A program made the translations under genes and the position numbers. The notes below the pieces were generated by a model. The model ran no database searches. It saw only the letters and a list, made by a program, of their open reading frames with translations, and was not told the DNA's origin. From NCBI GenBank assembly GCA_963624605.1, contig CAVFQD010000007.1:1-54372 (forward strand): a stretch of 54,372 nt of DNA, in the 5' to 3' direction. Shown in pieces: positions 30,627 through 40,332 of this stretch; within the stretch, counting starts at the first letter, position 1, and each line of letters opens with the position of its first letter. The stretch comes from Fimenecus sp963624605 (lineage in GTDB: Bacteria; Bacillota; Clostridia; Oscillospirales; Acutalibacteraceae).

Positions 30627-32867
30627 ATGGCTAAGAAAAAGAAAACCGAAATTTCCCACGAAGAGGAATTGAACCCGAACGCTCATATCTCGGGTGCGGG
30701 AGAGGTGGTACATCAGAACATTATCGACACTCTTGAGGTGAACTATATGCCTTATGCCATGAGCGTCATAATGTCGAGAGCGATACCCGAAATCGACGGC
30801 TTCAAGCCCTCGCACAGGAAATTGCTCTACACAATGTATAAAATGGGACTTCTCAACGGCTCGACGGTCAAGAGTGCCAACATAGTCGGACGCACCATGC
30901 AGCTTAACCCTCACGGCGACGCGGCTATTTACGAGACGATGATAAGGCTTGCGCGAGGCAACGAAAGCCTGTTGCACCCGTATGTCGAGTCAAAGGGTAA
31001 CTTCGGTAAATCCTATTCAAAGAATATGCAGTATGCGGCTTCGAGATATACCGAGGCAAAGCTTGCCCCCATTGCCGCAGAACTTTTCAGGGATATTGAC
31101 AAGGATACCGTCGATTTTGTCCCGAACTATGACAACTCGATGCAGGAGCCGACGCTGTTCCCCGTAACATTCCCGTCGGTGCTTGTAAACGCCAATATGG
31201 GTATTGCCGTCGGTATGGCGTCAAATATCTGTTCATTTAACCTCGGCGAGATTTGCAACACCACGATAGAGCTTATCAAAGACCCCGACGCAGATATTAC
31301 GGAAACGCTCAAAGCGCCCGATTTTATCGGCGGCGGTCAGATTATATACGACGAAGCGCTTATGCGTGAGATTTACCGTACGGGCAGGGGAAGCTTCAAG
31401 CTGCGTGCAAAGTATAATTACGACAAGTCCTCGAACTGTATCGATATATACGAAATCCCCGCCACCACGACGAGCGAGGCGATTATTGACAAGATAATTG
31501 ACCTTGCAAAGGCAGGTAAGGTCAAGGAAATTTCCGACATCCGTGATGAGACCGACAAAAAGGGTCTTAAAATCACAATCGACCTAAAGCGAGGCACGGA
31601 CCCCGACAAGCTTATGAAAAAGCTGTTCAAATCGACCCCGTTGGAGGACTCGTTCGGCTGTAATTTCAATGTGCTTATCGCCGGTACGCCGCAGGTTTTG
31701 GGCGTTCGTGAGCTCCTGCTTGAATGGATTGCGTTCAGAACGCAGTGCGTAAACAGAAGAGTTTATTTTGACCTCTCAAAGGCAAAGGACAGACTTCATT
31801 TGCTTGAGGGCTTGCAGAAAATTCTTCTCGATATTGACAAGGCGATTAAGATTATCCGCTCTACGGACGAGGAGCAGGAGGTTATTCCGAACTTGATGAT
31901 AGGTTTCGGAATTGACAAAATCCAGGCGGAATATGTTGCGGAAATCAAGCTGCGCCACCTTAACCGTGAATACATCTTAAAGCGCACGGCGGACATTGAG
32001 CAATTAAGAAAAGACATTGAGGATATGGAGGATATTCTCTCCTCAAAATCGAGAGTCAAGAAGATTATCATCTCCGAGCTTAAAGAGGTCGTCGAGAAGT
32101 ACGACAAGCCGAGGAGAACCGAGATTATCTTTGCCGACGCCGAGGAGGATGACGAGGAAATTGAGGAAATCCCCGATTATCCCGTTACCCTTTTCTTTAC
32201 GAAAGAGGGATATTTCAAAAAGATTACTCCGCAGTCGCTTCGTATGAGCGGCGAGCAGAAGCTTAAAGAGGGCGACGAAATCGTTCAGACCGTCGAGGCT
32301 TCAAACAACACCGATTTGCTCTTCTTTACCGACAGATGTCAGGTCTATAAGGCAAAGGCGGCTGATTTCTCGGACACCAAGGCGAGCGTGCTCGGCGACT
32401 TCGTGGCTTCCGCTTTGCAGATGGACAAGGACGAGTCGGCGGTCTATATGGCGGTAACGACCGATTATAAAGGCTATATGCTCTTCTTCTTTGAAAACGG
32501 CAAGGTCGCAAAGGTCGATTTGAGCGCATATGAGACAAAGACGAACAGGAAGAAGCTTATCAAGGCTTATTGCGATAAGTTCCCGATTGTTGCGATAAAG
32601 CAGATTAAAGAGGACTGCGAAATCGTAATGAAATCCACTTCGGGCAGGATATTGCTGCTCAACACGGGTGCGGTATCGCCCAAGACCACAAAGGACACTC
32701 AGGGCGTTGGCGTTATGACCCAGAGGAAAAACCACCGCCTTGAAAGCGTTGCCGACTTTACGGAGGATATGTTTGTAAAGCCTGCGAGATACAGGACAAG
32801 GACACTCCCCGCCGCAGGTTCAACCCTCTCAGCCGAGGACACGGGCGAGCAGTTAAGCCTTATATAA
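30627..32867 (+). CDS. Type IIA topoisomerase subunit A (ParC/GyrA-like)
   Basis: 746 residues. The breakage-reunion half has MSVIMSRAIPEIDGFKPSHR, NPHGDAAIYETMIRLA and MQYAASRYTEAKLAPIAAEL with active-site Tyr141, then NYDNSMQEPTLFP and FPSVLVNANMGIAVGMASNI. A coiled-coil tower (about 370-470) and a shortened C-terminal beta-pinwheel follow. The GyrA box QRRGGRG is not visible, which favours a topoisomerase IV decatenase over gyrase. ATG 30627 follows GAGGAGAACC. It is separated from the B subunit by a repeat island, where most genomes have a few bases. Confidence 0.9.
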   Translation: MAKKKKTEISHEEELNPNAHISGAGEVVHQNIIDTLEVNYMPYAMSVIMSRAIPEIDGFKPSHRKLLYTMYKMGLLNGSTVKSANIVGRTMQLNPHGDAAIYETMIRLARGNESLLHPYVESKGNFGKSYSKNMQYAASRYTEAKLAPIAAELFRDIDKDTVDFVPNYDNSMQEPTLFPVTFPSVLVNANMGIAVGMASNICSFNLGEICNTTIELIKDPDADITETLKAPDFIGGGQIIYDEALMREIYRTGRGSFKLRAKYNYDKSSNCIDIYEIPATTTSEAIIDKIIDLAKAGKVKEISDIRDETDKKGLKITIDLKRGTDPDKLMKKLFKSTPLEDSFGCNFNVLIAGTPQVLGVRELLLEWIAFRTQCVNRRVYFDLSKAKDRLHLLEGLQKILLDIDKAIKIIRSTDEEQEVIPNLMIGFGIDKIQAEYVAEIKLRHLNREYILKRTADIEQLRKDIEDMEDILSSKSRVKKIIISELKEVVEKYDKPRRTEIIFADAEEDDEEIEEIPDYPVTLFFTKEGYFKKITPQSLRMSGEQKLKEGDEIVQTVEASNNTDLLFFTDRCQVYKAKAADFSDTKASVLGDFVASALQMDKDESAVYMAVTTDYKGYMLFFFENGKVAKVDLSAYETKTNRKKLIKAYCDKFPIVAIKQIKEDCEIVMKSTSGRILLLNTGAVSPKTTKDTQGVGVMTQRKNHRLESVADFTEDMFVKPARYRTRTLPAAGSTLSAEDTGEQLSLI

Positions 32868-32883
32868 AATTCTGTAAAACAGT

Positions 32884-32919
32884 GCCGCCGAACATTGGGT
32901 GAATGTTCGGCGGCTTTTT
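32884..32919 (+). terminator. Strong terminator after parC-like gene
   Basis: A 13-bp perfect stem GCCGCCGAACATT (32884-32896) with 32902-32914, a 5-nt loop and TTTTT. Confidence 0.93.
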
Positions 32920-32944
32920 GTATAGAAATTTTCGGGCAAGGAAA

Positions 32945-32977
32945 TACCCGGGCACCTTAAACGAAAGCACCCGGGTA
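32945..32977 (-). terminator. Probable terminator after the alcohol dehydrogenase gene
   Basis: TACCCGGG (32945-32952) and CCCGGGTA (32970-32977) form an 8-bp stem about 37 bp after the minus-strand stop. The T-run is short (TTTCC), so termination may be partial. Confidence 0.5.
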
Positions 32978-33013
32978 AACGCAAAGTCTGTATTGAAAAC
33001 TCCCTGACTGTAA

Positions 33014-34216
33014 TTATGCCTTGAGGCTCTTGACTATCTGCGTAAGTCTGTCAGCGTCAAAGATAACGGGCGTGGGATAGAGCGGATGAGCTTCCTTCAT
33101 TGCTCTCTCGACAATAGTCGGGACATCCTCGTCCTTAATCTGCTCAAAGCCTGTGGGTATAGACATTCTCTCGTTCATAGCCTTAATTTCTGCTATAAAG
33201 CCCTTAGCCTTTTCCTCTACAGTCTGACCCTGAATTCCGACAATATCTGCAAGCTTTGCAAGCTGCGGATAAATCGCTGAGCCGTATTCGTCAAGCATAT
33301 GGGGAAGAATTACCGCATTTGCAAGACCGTGCGGAATGCCGTACATACCGCCGAGGTTATGCGCAATAGCGTGAACATAGCCTACATACGCTCTTGTGAA
33401 AGCCATACCTGCATAGAAGGATGCAAGGAGCATCTGACCTCTTGCTTCGACATTCTTGCCGTCGTTGTAGCAGGTTTCAAGGTTTTCAAAAATAAGCTTT
33501 GTAGCCTTTTCCGCATAATCTCTTGTAGAGGGAACGTTTGATTTGCCTATGTATGCCTCAACCGCATGGGTGAGGGCGTCAAGACCTGTTGTCGATGTAA
33601 TCTTCTGAGGAAGACCTGTCGTAAGCTCGGGGTCGAGAACCGCAAACTTAGGACGGAGACACGGGTCGTTGATAGCGTATTTTTCGTGAGTCTGTGTGTT
33701 TGAAACAACAGCCGCAACGGTTGTTTCCGAGCCTGTACCGGCAGTTGTGGGAACAGCGAAGAAGGGAGGAAGCTTGTGCATTACCTTCATAACGCCTCTC
33801 ATCTGCGGAATGGTCTTGTTGGGTCTTACGACTCTTGCGCAAGCAGCCTTAGCGCAGTCCATGGGAGAACCGCCGCCGAAAGCAATCATAGCCTCACAGC
33901 CGTTGGTAACGAACATTTCTCTTGCCTCTTCGATGTTTTCAATCGAGGGGTTGGGCTGAACGCCGTCATAAACGACATAGCTGATGCCTGCGTTTGTAAG
34001 CTCCTCGAAAAGTCCATCGAGCAAATTGAGGCTCATAAGACCTTTATCGGTAACGATCATAACCTTACCGATACCTTTTTCTTTGATTACAGCCGGCAAT
34101 TTGCGGATTGAACCGGGTCCTGTAAGAAGCTGGGGTTCCGACCAATCAAGGAAGTAAAGCATAACCTTCATTACTTTCTGATAGGCACGGTAGTATGCAA
34201 CTTTTAATGCCCACAT
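33014..34216 (-). CDS. Iron-containing alcohol dehydrogenase
   Basis: 400 residues of the Fe-ADH family, NAD(P)H-linked reduction of aldehydes (butanol/1,3-propanediol dehydrogenase type), useful in fermentation. GPGSIRKLP starts the dinucleotide domain; IAFGGGSPMDCAKA is the nucleotide loop; FFAVPTTAGTGSETT is typical. The metal ligands are Asp and His in LDALTHAVEAY, and His in GYVHAIAHNLGG and GIPHGLANA. ATG 34216 follows AAAGGTG; the longer frame starts inside that site. A short N-terminal helix (MWALKVAYYRAYQKVMKVML) precedes the core. Stands alone. Confidence 0.94.
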   Translation of the reverse strand: MWALKVAYYRAYQKVMKVMLYFLDWSEPQLLTGPGSIRKLPAVIKEKGIGKVMIVTDKGLMSLNLLDGLFEELTNAGISYVVYDGVQPNPSIENIEEAREMFVTNGCEAMIAFGGGSPMDCAKAACARVVRPNKTIPQMRGVMKVMHKLPPFFAVPTTAGTGSETTVAAVVSNTQTHEKYAINDPCLRPKFAVLDPELTTGLPQKITSTTGLDALTHAVEAYIGKSNVPSTRDYAEKATKLIFENLETCYNDGKNVEARGQMLLASFYAGMAFTRAYVGYVHAIAHNLGGMYGIPHGLANAVILPHMLDEYGSAIYPQLAKLADIVGIQGQTVEEKAKGFIAEIKAMNERMSIPTGFEQIKDEDVPTIVERAMKEAHPLYPTPVIFDADRLTQIVKSLKA

Positions 34217-34267
34217 AATTTTAACACCTTTCAATAAATTATAATATATTTATTTTACAATTTTTAT

Positions 34268-35149
34268 TCAAATAATGCAAGAGGTATCGGAAAATAATTC
34301 CTGAGATTTTTTGCTGTCTGCTTCAATCGCGCGGGAAAGCTCCGACAGCGAGGCGAATTTCTTTTCGTGGCGCAAAAATTTCGACAGTCTTACTTCGATT
34401 TCTCTGCCGTAAATGTTGCCCTGAAAATTGATTATATAGGTCTCGCTTCTGTACCGTTCGGTATAGACGGTCGGGCGTATGCCTATATTTGTAACCGAGG
34501 GGAAATTTTCGCCGTCAATCACGGTCTTTGAAGCGTAAACGCCGAATTTCAGCTTAACAAAATTGTCTGGGAAGTATTGGTTTGCGGTCGGAAAGCCGAG
34601 CGTCCTGCCCCGCTTGTCTCCGTCAACGACAGCCGAGCGATAGGAAAACTCCCTGCCGAGCATTGCGTCGGCGTCCTCTATATTGCCGTTTTCAAGCATC
34701 GAACGGATTCTGGTCGAGCTTATTGCTTCGCCCTTATAGTTCTGCGTGGGAGCAATGTGCAGTTCTATGCCGTATTCGCCGCAAAGCACCTTTAATTTTT
34801 CAACATTGCCCTTGCCGCCTGCTCCGAAGGTGTAGTTTTCTCCGCAGGAAAGAGCCCTTGCGTGATATTTTTCCACAAGATATTTTTTGAAAAATTCGTC
34901 GTACGGTATATCGGCAATTTCCGCAAAGCTTATGTCTATAACCTTAACGCCGAGGCTTTCGATTATTTCCTTTCGCATTTCGTCGCTTATGAGCGAGCAG
35001 GGGGCTTTGCCCGTAATTACCGAGAGGGGATGGACATCGAAAAGCAGAACACAGGGCTCGTAACGGCTGTCCTTTGCCTGCTTTATGACCTGTAAATGCC
35101 CCGTGTGAAGCCCGTCAAATGTGCCCAATGCCAAGGATTTCTCATTCAC
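34268..35149 (-). CDS. ribF: Bifunctional riboflavin kinase / FAD synthetase
   Basis: About 293 residues. Makes FMN from riboflavin and then FAD. The N-terminal adenylyltransferase half has LALGTFDGLHTGHLQVIKQA and ISSTRIR. The C-terminal kinase half has DGDKRGRTLGFPTANQ, FGVYAS and NIGIRPTV. Both halves are complete. I prefer GTG 35149, 9 bases after GAGGG, over TTG 35155, which is too close to the site. It overlaps truB by 8 bp. Last gene of the rimP operon; rpsO, often next, is absent. Confidence 0.94.
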   Translation of the reverse strand: MNEKSLALGTFDGLHTGHLQVIKQAKDSRYEPCVLLFDVHPLSVITGKAPCSLISDEMRKEIIESLGVKVIDISFAEIADIPYDEFFKKYLVEKYHARALSCGENYTFGAGGKGNVEKLKVLCGEYGIELHIAPTQNYKGEAISSTRIRSMLENGNIEDADAMLGREFSYRSAVVDGDKRGRTLGFPTANQYFPDNFVKLKFGVYASKTVIDGENFPSVTNIGIRPTVYTERYRSETYIINFQGNIYGREIEVRLSKFLRHEKKFASLSELSRAIEADSKKSQELFSDTSCII

Positions 35150-36032
35150 GGACAAACACCCTCTTTACTTTAAGAAATTCGCTTTCCGGTTCGATTTCGC
35201 CGAGCCCGAGGAAGAAGCCCTCGGGGGAATATACCCTGTAAATTCCGTCGGCGGGATTTTCCCTTAATCTGTCGCGTGACAGCTCGCCGCCGTTTGAAAA
35301 ACGCTTTGCCTGACCCTCTGTGACGGTAATGTCGGGGTAGATGTCGAAGCACTTTTCAACAGGCGTGATATATTCGTTTTGTCTGTTTTCGTTTACCGCA
35401 TTTTGCAGTTCGTCAAGCGTAACGCAATTCTCAATCGAAAAGCCGTTTGCCGCAGTCCTGCGAAGCGCGGTCATCACGGCTCCGCAGCCGAGGTCTCTGC
35501 CTATGTCGTCTATGAGGCTTCTTATGTATGTGCCTGCCGAGCACTCGACCGATAAGGTAAAACGGTCTTTTTCAAAGGAGGTGAGCGAAAGCGAGTAAAT
35601 TGTAATTTCTCTTGCCTCTCTCTCAATTTCAATCCCTTGGCGTGCCAGCTCGTAGAGCCTCTTGCCGTCCTTGCTTATTGCCGAATACATAGGGGGTATC
35701 TGCTTTATTGTGCCGATATAATTCTTAATAACGCCTTCAAGAGCTTCTCTTGTGACATTTACCTCGCTTTCGGAAAGCACCGTTCCCGTTGAGTCGAGCG
35801 TGTCTGTGGTTATTCCGAGCCGAGCCGTGGCAACATACGCCTTGTCGTGAACGGGGAGAAGGTCGATAAACCTTGTGCAGTTTGACAGCGCAATAGGAAG
35901 AACGCCCGTAGCCATAGGGTCGAGCGTTCCCGTGTGCCCCGCCTTTTTTACCGAGAGCAGGCGTCTTACCCTGTTCACGGCTGAAAAGGAGGTCATATTA
36001 TTCGGTTTGTCAAGCAAAATGATACCCGTCAT
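35142..36032 (-). CDS. truB: tRNA pseudouridine-55 synthase
   Basis: 296 residues. Makes pseudouridine 55 in the T-loop of tRNAs. GIILLDKPNNMTSFSAVNRV, then KKAGHTGTLDPMATGVLPIA with the catalytic Asp, then PPMYSAISKDGKRLYELAR and CSAGTYIRSLIDDIGRDLG. A C-terminal PUA-like domain ends the protein. It overlaps nrnA by 4 bp (ATGA) and ribF by 8 bp. Confidence 0.96.
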   Translation of the reverse strand: MTGIILLDKPNNMTSFSAVNRVRRLLSVKKAGHTGTLDPMATGVLPIALSNCTRFIDLLPVHDKAYVATARLGITTDTLDSTGTVLSESEVNVTREALEGVIKNYIGTIKQIPPMYSAISKDGKRLYELARQGIEIEREAREITIYSLSLTSFEKDRFTLSVECSAGTYIRSLIDDIGRDLGCGAVMTALRRTAANGFSIENCVTLDELQNAVNENRQNEYITPVEKCFDIYPDITVTEGQAKRFSNGGELSRDRLRENPADGIYRVYSPEGFFLGLGEIEPESEFLKVKRVFVRE

Positions 36033-36988
36033 ATGTTTTTAAGTTCCGTTTCTATTATAGATAACAGCTTTTTCTTGCTGTCGTCGAGCGTTTCGGGGTC
36101 AAAGGTACAGCCTGCCGCCCTTGCGTGTCCGCCGCCGCCGAACTGCATACAGATTTTTGACGCGTCAATCGGTGCGTGGGAGCGCATTGAAATTTTGAAT
36201 TTGCCGTCTTTTGTCTCGCGGAAGGTTGCCGCAACAAGAACGCCCTCGATTTTTCTCGGAAGTCCCGCAAGTCCGTCGCAGTCGCCTTCCTTTGTGCCTG
36301 CCTGCCGTTGCATTTCCTGCGTAACCGTCATAAAGGCGCATTTCCCGCCGAAGTACATTTCAACCGTGTTGAGCGCCGCTGCTTCAAGCTTGAAATAGCC
36401 GAGCGACTTTGTTTCAAACATAACTCTGTTGATATCAACGAAGCTTGCGCCGAGGCCGATTAAATCCGCCGCAATGATATGCGTTCTCTCGGTAACATTT
36501 GAAAAGAGAAAACAGCCGGTGTCAGTCGAAACGCCCGTATAAAGGCAGTCGGCAACCGTTTTGTCGATTTCAACGCCCATAGCCTTAATAACATCGTAGA
36601 TTATCTCGCACGCCGCCGCACATTCACGCAGACAGAGATTTTTTGCAAACTCTCTGTTTGAGATATGGTGGTCTATGCACAAATCCACGCTGTTTTCGTA
36701 TTTTTCGCGAAGCTCTGGGCCTATAAGCTCCATATCTGCAACATCAACGGCGACAACATACGGATTTTCCCCGACCTCGTCGGTGTTTCCGTAGGTTATA
36801 TAGCCGTATTTTTCGGGGAACGGGTCGGTGCATACGACCTTTGCCTTTTTACCGAGCTTTTTAAGCGTGTGCAAAAGGGCAAAGCCGCTGCCTATCGTGT
36901 CCCCGTCGGGGTTCCTGTGCGTGAGTATAAGAATATTATCGTTTTCCTTCAGCAGACGCGCTGCCGATTTTTCATCGATTTTATTCAT
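36029..36988 (-). CDS. nrnA: DHH-family bifunctional oligoribonuclease / pAp phosphatase
   Basis: 319 residues. NrnA-type enzymes degrade 2-5 nt RNA ends and dephosphorylate pAp. ILILTHRNPDGDTIGSGFAL, CIDHHISNREFA (the DHH motif) and the DHHA1 region ending in FGGGGHARAAGCTF are all present. ATG 36988 with GAGGGA upstream is used; a longer frame to 37060 reads into rbfA without a site. It overlaps rbfA by 8 bp. The position between rbfA and truB is the common Firmicutes order. Confidence 0.93.
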   Translation of the reverse strand: MNKIDEKSAARLLKENDNILILTHRNPDGDTIGSGFALLHTLKKLGKKAKVVCTDPFPEKYGYITYGNTDEVGENPYVVAVDVADMELIGPELREKYENSVDLCIDHHISNREFAKNLCLRECAAACEIIYDVIKAMGVEIDKTVADCLYTGVSTDTGCFLFSNVTERTHIIAADLIGLGASFVDINRVMFETKSLGYFKLEAAALNTVEMYFGGKCAFMTVTQEMQRQAGTKEGDCDGLAGLPRKIEGVLVAATFRETKDGKFKISMRSHAPIDASKICMQFGGGGHARAAGCTFDPETLDDSKKKLLSIIETELKNI

Positions 36989-37337
36989 CTTTATCCCTCG
37001 TAAGACTTTCAATTTTTTTGAAAATTTCCATACCGTGTTCAACGGAGTCGTCGGCAACAAATTTGATTTCGGGCGTCTTGCGAAGTCTGAGCCTTGAGCC
37101 GACCTCGTGCCTTATTCTGCCCGTTGCGCTGACAAGACCCTTTACAGCCTCTTTCGCCGAGTCGATTCCGTCAAGAGCACTGACATATACCTTTGCGAAC
37201 GAAAGGTCCTGACTTACATCGACCCTGACAACCGTGAGCATTTTGTCCTTGACCCTGGGGTCTTTGAGTTCTCTCATCACGGCGATTATTTCGCGCTTTA
37301 TGTCCTCCGATACTCTGTCCTGTCTGTAACCAGCCAT
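36981..37337 (-). CDS. rbfA: 30S ribosome-binding factor A
   Basis: 118 residues. Assists maturation of the 30S subunit and 16S rRNA 5' end. RVSEDIKREIIAVMRELKDP, then VRVDVSQDLSFAKVYVSAL and a KH-like fold ending LRKTPEIKFVADDSVEHGM. The start is ATG 37337 with CGGAGG 6-7 bases upstream. Normal length. Confidence 0.95.
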   Translation of the reverse strand: MAGYRQDRVSEDIKREIIAVMRELKDPRVKDKMLTVVRVDVSQDLSFAKVYVSALDGIDSAKEAVKGLVSATGRIRHEVGSRLRLRKTPEIKFVADDSVEHGMEIFKKIESLTRDKDE

Positions 37338-37356
37338 TTTTACCTCCGAAAAAGCG

Positions 37357-39717
37357 TTACGCTTTAACCTCTTCCATTACGAACGCCTCGAGAATATCGC
37401 CCTCTTTGATGTCGTTGAACTTTTCAAGTCCCACGCCGCACTCATAGCCCGAAGCGACTTCCTTTGCGTCCTCCTTAAAGCGTTTAAGGGAAGCGATAGC
37501 GTCCTCAAAAATAACGATACCGTCTCTTACCACTCTTATCTGTGAATTTCTTGTAATCTTACCGTCAAGAACATACGAGCCGGCAATCATACCCGCAGAC
37601 GAAAGCTTGAATACATTACGAACCTCCGCTCTGCCGAGAACGACCTCACGGAACTTCGGAGCGAGCATACCCTTGATAGCCGCTTCAAGCTCTTCGATAC
37701 AGTCGTAAATTACTCTGTACATTCTCATATCAACGCCGTCTCTCTCGGCAATTTCAGCCGCAACAGGGTCGGGACGGACATTGAAGCCTACGATAATTGC
37801 GTTTGAAGCGTTTGCGAGCATAACATCAGACTCGTTTACCGCACCGACGCTGCCGTGAATAACCTTTACCTTGACCTCGTCGTTTGAGAGCTTCTCGATA
37901 TTCTGCTTAACAGCCTCAACCGAGCCCTGTACATCGGCTTTGACGATGATGTTGAGTTCCTTCATATCGCCCTGGGAAATCGAGGAGAAGAGGTTGTCGA
38001 GAGTAACCTTCTGGTACTGCTTGAACTCTTCCTCCTTAGCCTCTCTCTTTCTCTGCTCAACGAGCTCACGGGCAAGCTTTTCGTCCGAAACAGCGTCAAA
38101 GGTGTCGCCTGCCTGCGGAACCTCCGCAAGACCCATAATTTCAACGGGAACAGACGGACCTGCCGAGTCGAGAACCTTGCCGTTTTCGTTCGTCATTACT
38201 CTGACTCTGCCGACTGCCATGCCCGCAACTATCGTGTCGCCCGTTTTAAGAGTACCGTTCTGTACAAGCACCGTTGCAACGGGACCTCTGCCCTTGTCGA
38301 GCTTTGCCTCGATGACAACGCCCTTTGCCGCACGGTTCGGGTTAGCCTTCAATTCAAGCATTTCCGCAACAAGGTTTATGGATTCAAGCACCTTGTCGAT
38401 GCCCTGATGCGTCTTTGCCGAAACGGGAATGCAGATAATGTCGCCGCCCCATTCCTCGGGGACAAGGTCGTGCTCGGTGAGTTGCTGCATAATTTTGTCG
38501 GGCGAAGCGCCGGGCTTATCCATCTTGTTTATTGCGACTATAATCGAAACATTTGCAGCCTTTGCGTGGTTTATTGCCTCAATGGTCTGGGGCATAATGC
38601 CGTCGTCCGCCGCAACAACAAGGATAGCGATATCCGTAGCCATTGCGCCTCTTGCACGCATTGAAGTGAACGCCGCGTGACCGGGGGTGTCAAGGAATGT
38701 AATCTTGCCCTCGGGAGTCTGCACCCTGTAAGCGCCGATATGCTGTGTGATACCGCCCGCTTCCGTCGATGTAACGGAGGTGTTTCTGATAGCGTCGAGA
38801 AGCGAGGTCTTACCGTGGTCGACATGTCCCATAACAACAACGACGGGATCGCGGTGAACAAGGTCCTCCTCTGCGTCCTCCGTATCGTCGATAATTCTCT
38901 CTTCGATTGTAACGACAACCTCTTTTTCAACCTTAGCGCCGAGCTCGGTCGCAACGATTTCTGCCGTATCGTAGTCGATAACCTCGTTTACCGTTGCCAT
39001 CATACCGAGAGCGAAGAGCTTTTTGATAACCTCCGCCGCAGTCATTTTAAGCAAAGCCGCAAGCTCGCCGACCGTAATTTCCTCGGGAACGGTAATCTTA
39101 ATCTGCTTCTTTGCTCTCTCCGCTGCAATTCTCTTGAGCCTTTCAGCCTCAGTTTCGTGCTTGTGGCTTCTCATGCCCTGCTTGCGGTACTGCTTTGACT
39201 TCTGATTGAGCTTCTGCTTTCTAACAACATTGTCCGAGTTTCTGTTGTTTGCGGGGGCAATGTTCTCGTATCTTTCGTTGTACTTGTCAAGGTCAACCGA
39301 GCCCGCTCTCGTGTCGATGTGGCGGATTTCGCCCTTCGTCCTCGACTGCATGGGCTTGTTCGGGTCCTTTACCTTTTTCTTGGGAAGCTCCTGAGCAGGA
39401 GTCGAGGGCTTCGCCTTGTTATTGTTCGCGTTTTCTCCGTGCTTAGCCGCAGGCTTTTTGTCCTCTGCCTTCTTTGCGGGCTCCTTCTTCGCAAGCTCTT
39501 TCTTTTTCTCCTGCTGCATTGCGAAATATGCGTCAAAATTATCAACGGAGTGCTGCTTTGTCAGAACATCGAAAACTACATCCATTTCCTTGTCCTCAAG
39601 AGCTGTCTGTGACTTTTTCTCCCCGTCGAAATATTTTGCAAGAAGCTCTATAAGAGCCTTGCTCTGTATATTGAAGTCCTTAGCGACTTCGTTCAATTTA
39701 TTCTTTTTAATCGCCAT
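37357..39717 (-). CDS. infB: Translation initiation factor IF-2
   Basis: 786 residues. Brings fMet-tRNA to the 30S subunit. An IF2-N domain (about 1-55) and a Lys/Glu/Ala/Pro-rich linker (about 70-200) lead to a second IF2-N domain. The GTPase follows with GHVDHGKTSLLDAIR, DTPGHAAFTSMRARG, NKMD and SAKTHQG. Domains II-IV end in GYECGVGLEKFNDIKEGDIL. GGGAGG precedes ATG 39717. Internal starts for short forms are possible but not clear. Confidence 0.97.
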   Translation of the reverse strand: MAIKKNKLNEVAKDFNIQSKALIELLAKYFDGEKKSQTALEDKEMDVVFDVLTKQHSVDNFDAYFAMQQEKKKELAKKEPAKKAEDKKPAAKHGENANNNKAKPSTPAQELPKKKVKDPNKPMQSRTKGEIRHIDTRAGSVDLDKYNERYENIAPANNRNSDNVVRKQKLNQKSKQYRKQGMRSHKHETEAERLKRIAAERAKKQIKITVPEEITVGELAALLKMTAAEVIKKLFALGMMATVNEVIDYDTAEIVATELGAKVEKEVVVTIEERIIDDTEDAEEDLVHRDPVVVVMGHVDHGKTSLLDAIRNTSVTSTEAGGITQHIGAYRVQTPEGKITFLDTPGHAAFTSMRARGAMATDIAILVVAADDGIMPQTIEAINHAKAANVSIIVAINKMDKPGASPDKIMQQLTEHDLVPEEWGGDIICIPVSAKTHQGIDKVLESINLVAEMLELKANPNRAAKGVVIEAKLDKGRGPVATVLVQNGTLKTGDTIVAGMAVGRVRVMTNENGKVLDSAGPSVPVEIMGLAEVPQAGDTFDAVSDEKLARELVEQRKREAKEEEFKQYQKVTLDNLFSSISQGDMKELNIIVKADVQGSVEAVKQNIEKLSNDEVKVKVIHGSVGAVNESDVMLANASNAIIVGFNVRPDPVAAEIAERDGVDMRMYRVIYDCIEELEAAIKGMLAPKFREVVLGRAEVRNVFKLSSAGMIAGSYVLDGKITRNSQIRVVRDGIVIFEDAIASLKRFKEDAKEVASGYECGVGLEKFNDIKEGDILEAFVMEEVKA

Positions 39718-39722
39718 ATAAT

Positions 39723-40031
39723 TTATTCCTCCCTTATGAGTTGAGCCAATCTTTCGGCAAAGCCACTGTCGTTGACGGTCAGCACCGCCGTTGTTTTGCA
39801 GCCGAGCGCCGCTCCGAATTCGTCCATCGTGCGTTCAAAAACCTTATGGTCGGTTTTACGGCTGTCGCAAAGCGTTTCCATTTCGTTTTTAAGCCTTTCG
39901 GAAGCGTCCGAGCTTAAAATACAAAGCCTTGCTTTACCGTCCTTTATCGCCGCAACGCTTGCGTCGTGACCGAGGCTTATTTTGTCTGCCCGTCTTGCCA
40001 TACCGAGCAAATTCAACGCTTTGTCATTCAT
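39723..40031 (-). CDS. L7Ae/YlxQ-family ribosomal or RNA-binding protein
   Basis: 102 residues. L7Ae-fold proteins bind kink-turn RNA; the YlxQ version lies in this operon in many Firmicutes. ALNLLGMARRADKISLGHDA and ARLCILSSDASERLKNEM mark it. ATG 40031 overlaps the end of ylxR by 8 bp; the longer frame lies inside ylxR and is ignored. It ends 5 bp before the infB start. Confidence 0.9.
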   Translation of the reverse strand: MNDKALNLLGMARRADKISLGHDASVAAIKDGKARLCILSSDASERLKNEMETLCDSRKTDHKVFERTMDEFGAALGCKTTAVLTVNDSGFAERLAQLIREE

Positions 40032-40290
40032 TTTTAAGCTCGCTTTCCATAGCTTCGTAAACCTCCGCAGGGATTGTGCACTCAAATGCACGCTCGATGC
40101 GCTTTGCCTTCTTTGCCTTTTCAAGACAGGAAACGTTCGGGCAAATATATGCGCCTCTGCCGTTTTTCTTTCCCGTAAGGTCAAGGCTTATGTCGCCGTC
40201 GGCGCTTTTTACGACGCGGACAAGCTCCTTTTTGGGCTTCTGCTCCATACAGCCTAAGCATTTTCGCATCGGAATTTTTTTAACTGCCAT
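40024..40290 (-). CDS. YlxR (RNase P modulator-type) protein
   Basis: 88 residues of the DUF448/YlxR family, described as an RNA-binding protein that can modulate RNase P. MRKCLGCMEQKPKKELVRVV and TGKKNGRGAYICPNVSCLEK are the family signature. AGGAGATG precedes ATG 40290. Sits between nusA and the L7Ae-like gene as usual. Confidence 0.93.
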   Translation of the reverse strand: MAVKKIPMRKCLGCMEQKPKKELVRVVKSADGDISLDLTGKKNGRGAYICPNVSCLEKAKKAKRIERAFECTIPAEVYEAMESELKNE

Positions 40291-40332
40291 TTTTTCATCT
40301 CCTGCCGTTATGATAAGTAAATTGCTTTAAGC

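Noticed and set aside
37871..39198. Plus-strand ORFs of 178 and 173 codons over infB
   Set aside because: Antisense shadows of a fully conserved IF-2 gene.
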